The notes under the pieces: generated by a model
Told to the model about the DNA's origin: nothing
The model's input: only the letters and a program-made list of their open reading frames with translations
Database searches by the model: none
Position numbers and translations under genes: made by a program
Part shown: positions 7,359-9,452 of the stretch, piece after piece
How positions within the stretch are numbered: position 1 is the stretch's first letter
Layout: every line of letters begins with the position of its first letter
Assembly: GCA_050050615.1 (NCBI GenBank)
Contig: JASFTV010000121.1
Location: 1 to 9,452, forward strand
Origin: JASFTV01 sp050050615
Lineage (GTDB): Bacteria; Desulfobacterota; DSM-4660; Desulfatiglandales; HGW-15
Reading direction: 5' to 3'
DNA length: 9,452 nt

Positions 7359-8333
7359 TCACCGGCCCGCCCCTTCCAGGCCGAGTTTTTCTGAAAGCTT
7401 CTCCAGCATATCCTTGGTCATTGATTCGAGATCGTATTCCGGTTGCCAGCCCCACTCTTTCCGTGCGGCACTGTCATCCATGTTGTTTGGCCAGGAATCA
7501 GCGATCGCCTGCCTGAGTGGGTCGATGTTGTAATCCAGGACAAATTCCGGAATCGTCTTTCTGATTTCATCCGCAATGTTTTCAGGCGCAACGCTCATCG
7601 CAGTGACGTTAAAAGCATTTCGATGTTTGAGCTTGTCGGAGTTTGCCTCCATTAAGTCAACGGCCGCTTTTAACGCATCGGGCATATACATCATATCCAG
7701 ATAAGTCCCTTTTTTGAGGTAACACGTATACTTCTTTTGTTTGATCGCCTCGTAATAGATTTCTACGGCATAATCGGTGGTGCCGCCGCCGGGTAGAGTT
7801 TTGTAAGAGATTAGCCCGGGATAACGAACGCCCCGCGTATCCACACCAAATCTCTTATAATAGTAATCGCAAAGCAACTCACCTGCCACCTTGGTTACCC
7901 CATACATGGTGTTTGGACGCTGAACCGTGTCTTGAGGCGTGTTATCTAAGGGAGTGGTCGGGCCAAACGACCCAATAGAACTCGGCGTAAAGACAGCGCA
8001 TCCATATTCACGTGCAACTTCCAAGACATTGTAAAGACCGAGCATGTTCACGTTCCATGCGAGCTGAGGGTCTTGCTCAGCCCTTGCCGAGAGTATGGCC
8101 GCAAGATGGTAGATGGTATCCACTTTGTAATTCCTTACCATCTCAGCAATCCCATCTATTTCCTTGCAGTCAATCGTGCAACATGGGCCGGATTTGAGCA
8201 AGGTTTCATCGATCGCTCTTGTATGCCCGGCAGCTATAACATTGTCACTGCCGTATCTTTCCCGTAAGACGAGGGTCAGTTCAGAGCCAATCTGTCCTGT
8301 GGCGCCGGTTATCAGAATCCTTTTCAATTTCAT
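7359..8333 (-). CDS. tdh: L-threonine 3-dehydrogenase, short-chain (epimerase-like) type
   Basis: This NAD-dependent enzyme oxidises L-threonine to 2-amino-3-ketobutyrate, which kbl then cleaves. It is an extended short-chain dehydrogenase of 324 residues, not the zinc alcohol dehydrogenase type found in E. coli. The Rossmann motif is ITGATGQIGSEL (G10, G13, G16). The catalytic residues are Ser in PSSIGSFGP (S119) and the Tyr-Lys pair in MYGVTKVAGE (Y144, K148). The stretches RGVRYPGLISYK, GGGTTDYAVEIYYEA and YLDMMYMPDALKA are characteristic of this TDH family and separate it from UDP-sugar epimerases. The ATG at 8333 directly abuts AGGAG, which is too close; TTG at 8327 in the same frame sits 6 bases after that site and gives MKRILITGATG, a common family start. 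I keep 8333 but the true start may be 8327. Probably co-transcribed with kbl. Confidence 0.92.
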   Translation of the reverse strand: MKLKRILITGATGQIGSELTLVLRERYGSDNVIAAGHTRAIDETLLKSGPCCTIDCKEIDGIAEMVRNYKVDTIYHLAAILSARAEQDPQLAWNVNMLGLYNVLEVAREYGCAVFTPSSIGSFGPTTPLDNTPQDTVQRPNTMYGVTKVAGELLCDYYYKRFGVDTRGVRYPGLISYKTLPGGGTTDYAVEIYYEAIKQKKYTCYLKKGTYLDMMYMPDALKAAVDLMEANSDKLKHRNAFNVTAMSVAPENIADEIRKTIPEFVLDYNIDPLRQAIADSWPNNMDDSAARKEWGWQPEYDLESMTKDMLEKLSEKLGLEGAGR

Positions 8334-8338
8334 CTCCT
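8334..8338 (-). promoter_or_regulatory. Ribosome binding site that questions the tdh start
   Basis: Read on the - strand, AGGAG ends immediately before the ATG at 8333 (spacing 0) but 6 bases before an in-frame TTG at 8327-8325. Spacing favours the TTG; codon preference favours the ATG. Confidence 0.45.
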
Positions 8339-8415
8339 ATTCTTCGGTTTCTTGTCCGCTATCCGTTATATGATAGAAAGGAACTTCGCCATCTGGGAGC
8401 CGGTGTGCCGCAGCC

Positions 8416-8436
8416 AAAAAAATAGGGTAGCCCCAT
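8416..8436 (-). terminator. Terminator-like hairpin in the tdh leader
   Basis: On the - strand ATGGGG and CCCTAT pair (6 bp, one G-T wobble) around a 3-base loop CTA, followed directly by a run of T residues (A 8416-8422 on the + strand). It lies about 85 bp upstream of tdh, within the leader predicted from the promoter at 8606-8634. It could attenuate tdh-kbl transcription or be chance; the stem is short. Confidence 0.3.
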
Positions 8437-8605
8437 GAACGCAGTTACGAAAGCAATCGAGCGAACACGGACTGCCCATCAAAATCAACTTATTGTAAAT
8501 ATTAGCTTCAAAAATGGTCGGAACGATTTCCAAACCCCATGCGGTACAAGGGGAATTGTCTAAGTCTCCGATATTGCATAGCATATTGATTTTCTAAGTG
8601 GGGCG

Positions 8606-8634
8606 AGTATAAACAATAGAAATAGAATATGCAA
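8606..8634 (-). promoter_or_regulatory. Candidate sigma-70 promoter for tdh-kbl
   Basis: On the - strand TTGCAT (8634-8629) and TATACT (8611-8606) are separated by exactly 17 bp. The -10 matches 5 of 6 consensus bases, the -35 only 3 of 6, and the stretch just upstream is AT-rich like an UP element. Transcription would start near 8600 and leave a leader of about 265 bases before tdh. No better pair was noticed closer to tdh. Confidence 0.4.
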
Positions 8635-8657
8635 GAAAATTAATTTATGACACATTT

Positions 8658-8673
8658 TGTCACGTTTCTTGCT
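8658..8673 (+). promoter_or_regulatory. Sigma-54-like site
   Basis: TGTCACG-tttc-TTGCT matches the TGGCACG-N4-TTGC(A/T) form of a -24/-12 promoter except that the second G of the critical GG is T. It points along the + strand into a stretch without a clear gene. The overlapping TGACA-cattt-TGTCA palindrome at 8648-8662 offers another reading as an operator. The lost GG makes activity doubtful. Confidence 0.2.
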
Positions 8674-8703
8674 TTTATGTGTGGAGAGAACAACTAAAAT
8701 CAT

Positions 8704-8734
8704 TTGACAAGTGAACCCGGACCAAAAATACAAT
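8704..8734 (+). promoter_or_regulatory. Candidate sigma-70 promoter facing the repeat array
   Basis: A perfect TTGACA (8704-8709) and TACAAT (8729-8734, 5 of 6) are separated by 19 bp, slightly longer than the ideal 17. It would transcribe the gene-poor stretch from about 8741 towards the tandem repeats. No protein with a ribosome site follows. Confidence 0.3.
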
Positions 8735-9156
8735 TCTTCTGGAAGAGTGATTAGGACACTATCAGGTGAGCATCGTCAGTGGGGACACCATAACAGTAGT
8801 GGTAGAATCCAGCGCCAGGTTACCTATAAAAATAACCAAAAAAATGGGTCGTGGCTTCAGGCTTCCTTTGCACAGAAAACTGTGCCTGCGCACATGCTTT
8901 CGTGCACGTACTATTCTTTCGACTTGCGGCACTTGAACTGTTCCAGAACCTCTTCAGCCAGTGACCGCCTTCCTTTCGCTACTATTAGTAGCGCAAACCC
9001 AAGGTAACGCTGCTCACAGGACATCATAAGACGCCGACCGCACCTATCCGTAAGGCTTTTCGGATATAAGGCCATAGAGACAAAAGCTTGGCATGGAGAT
9101 TGCTGAAGTGTAAAGAATTAGGCTGGGTTGAATTTTTTTCTCTTTCTGATTGAGAA
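8735..9156. other. Gene-poor stretch with isolated inverted repeats
   Basis: No protein gene with a recognisable product or ribosome binding site was found here. Two perfect small hairpins are visible: GCACAG-AAAA-CTGTGC (8870-8885) and CGCTACT-ATT-AGTAGCG (8977-8993). Neither is followed by a T tract, so they are not standard terminators. The open frame beginning with GTG at 8711 on the + strand gives an unremarkable composition and no motif. A 54-codon frame on the - strand is listed separately. Confidence 0.5.
8911..9075 (-). CDS. Possible small or remnant ORF, 54 residues, unrecognised
   Basis: The frame from ATG 9075 to TAG 8911 encodes a product starting MALYPKSLTDRCGRR, with a central EQRYLGFALLIVAKG and a charged tail ending in LAEEVLEQFKCRKSKE. 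The last third reads like an amphipathic protein C-terminus rather than random translation. The frame stays open upstream to a stop at about 9118, so it could be the end of a broken longer gene. No ribosome site precedes the ATG, the perfect inverted repeat at 8977-8993 lies inside it, and no family is recognised. It is quite possibly not translated. Confidence 0.2.
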   Translation of the reverse strand: MALYPKSLTDRCGRRLMMSCEQRYLGFALLIVAKGRRSLAEEVLEQFKCRKSKE

Positions 9157-9196
9157 ATGGTCGGGATGATCCCGTCTTATCTGACGCGACGACCAT
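9157..9196. repeat. Hairpin A of repeat unit 1
   Basis: ATGGTCG pairs with CGACCAT at the ends (7 bp), then a 6-base bulge on the 5' side, then TCCCGTC facing GACGCGA around the loop TTATCT with one C-C mismatch. The same structure is at 9267-9306 and 9377-9416; in the third copy the mismatched base is G and the inner stem is perfect. On the + strand each is followed by TTTT only, a weak terminator signal at most. Confidence 0.8.
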
Positions 9197-9225
9197 TTTC
9201 ACAACGGCAGGAGATATCCAGGTAC

Positions 9226-9260
9226 AAAAAAGCACCTGGAACGACGCTCCCCAGGTGCTT
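9226..9260 (-). terminator. Intrinsic terminator-like hairpin B, repeat unit 1
   Basis: Read on the - strand, AAGCACCTGG and CCAGGTGCTT form a perfect 10-bp stem with an 11-base loop, and the stem runs into TTTTTT. This is a textbook intrinsic terminator for transcription coming from the right. A third block CCAGGT at 9218-9223 can pair instead with the ACCTGG arm, giving an alternative fold. Confidence 0.65.
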
Positions 9261-9335
9261 GAAGTGATGGTCGGGACGATCCCGTCTTATCTGACGCGAC
9301 GACCATTTTCACGACGGCAGGAGGTATCCAGGTAC

Positions 9336-9370
9336 AAAAAAGCACCTGGAACGACTCTCCCCAGGTGCTT
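9336..9370 (-). terminator. Intrinsic terminator-like hairpin B, repeat unit 2
   Basis: An identical stem and T tract to unit 1, with one base change in the loop (GACTC for GACGC). A third copy begins at the window edge, where only the A tract of the + strand is visible. Confidence 0.65.
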
Positions 9371-9452
9371 GAATTGATGGTCGGGACGATCCCGTCTTAT
9401 CTGACGGGACGACCATTTTCACGACGGCAGGAGGTATCCAGGTACAAAAAAG

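Larger units (their letters stand above)
9157..9452. repeat. 110-bp tandem repeat array (2.7 units, continues past window)
   Basis: Units start at 9157, 9267 and 9377, an exact 110-bp period; the third unit is cut after 76 bases by the window end. Units 1 and 2 differ at 5 of 110 positions, and units 2 and 3 at 1 of 76. Each unit contains hairpin A (unit positions 1-40), a linker with a purine-rich GGCAGGAGGT, and hairpin B (positions 74-104). The period is not a multiple of three, so the reading frame changes with every unit and translation across the array is not conserved. It is not a CRISPR array: there are no unique spacers and the units are long and directly abutting. No flanking transposase or integrase was seen. 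Confidence 0.95.

Noticed and set aside
8366..8584. 72-codon frame on the - strand upstream of tdh
   Set aside because: No ribosome site before its ATG, Cys- and Trp-rich composition with no family resemblance, and it covers the predicted tdh leader and its terminator-like hairpin.
8711..9007. 98-codon GTG-start frame on the + strand
   Set aside because: Its start lies inside the candidate promoter, its composition is Ser/Asn-rich without motifs, and it has no ribosome binding site.
9044..9235. 63-codon frame on the - strand running into repeat unit 1
   Set aside because: Half of it lies in the repeat, it has no recognisable motif and no ribosome binding site.
9150..9377. Open frame across repeat units 1 and 2 (+ strand)
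   Set aside because: The 110-bp period shifts the frame at each unit, so the product does not repeat; there is no ribosome site and the sequence is explained by hairpins.
9157..9452. CRISPR array or integron attC cassette array
   Set aside because: No variable spacers, unit far longer than CRISPR repeats, no Cas genes, no attC core site and no cassette genes between units.

Overview
The window looks like chromosomal DNA from an anaerobic or facultative bacterium, perhaps Desulfobacterota or a related lineage. That placement is an inference from three things: a catabolic GntR-led cluster holding UPF0261 and creatininase-family genes, a short-chain-type threonine dehydrogenase paired with Kbl, and a REP-like hairpin between those two genes. 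No rRNA, tRNA, CRISPR array or complete insertion sequence was seen.

Left part (1-5811, + strand). The window opens inside the FCD ligand-binding domain of a GntR-family regulator. A shrunken metallo-beta-lactamase-fold gene lies on the opposite strand; it keeps its N-terminal strand and its C-terminal half but has lost the HxHxDH core. Four co-directional genes follow: a DegT/DnrJ/EryC1/StrS PLP aminotransferase, a HisD-family NAD-dependent dehydrogenase that looks like a catabolic paralogue, a long creatininase-family amidohydrolase, and a UPF0261 (Tm-1-like) protein. Gaps are 13, 89 and about 50-70 bp, so they are probably one operon controlled by the GntR protein. None belongs to an obvious known pathway as a set. 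The creatininase member resembles the ring-opening hydrolase type (IolN-like), which with a StrS-type aminotransferase and an alcohol-to-acid dehydrogenase suggests breakdown of a cyclitol, amino-cyclitol or similar polyol. This is a hypothesis.

Middle (5812-6021). A convergent gap holds a weak terminator hairpin and a 27-codon fragment that resembles the start of a DUF5615/PIN-like protein.

Right part (6022-8333, - strand). tdh (short-chain L-threonine 3-dehydrogenase) is followed by kbl (2-amino-3-ketobutyrate CoA ligase). Together they turn L-threonine into glycine and acetyl-CoA. A candidate promoter about 270 bp upstream implies a long leader, which contains a small terminator-like hairpin.

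Far right (8334-9452). This is mostly non-coding. It holds candidate promoters, isolated inverted repeats and a weak 54-codon reading frame. It ends in a 110-bp tandem repeat (two full units and a third cut by the window end). Each unit contains two hairpins, one of which reads as an intrinsic terminator on the - strand. The repeat is the least explained structure here and runs off the window.
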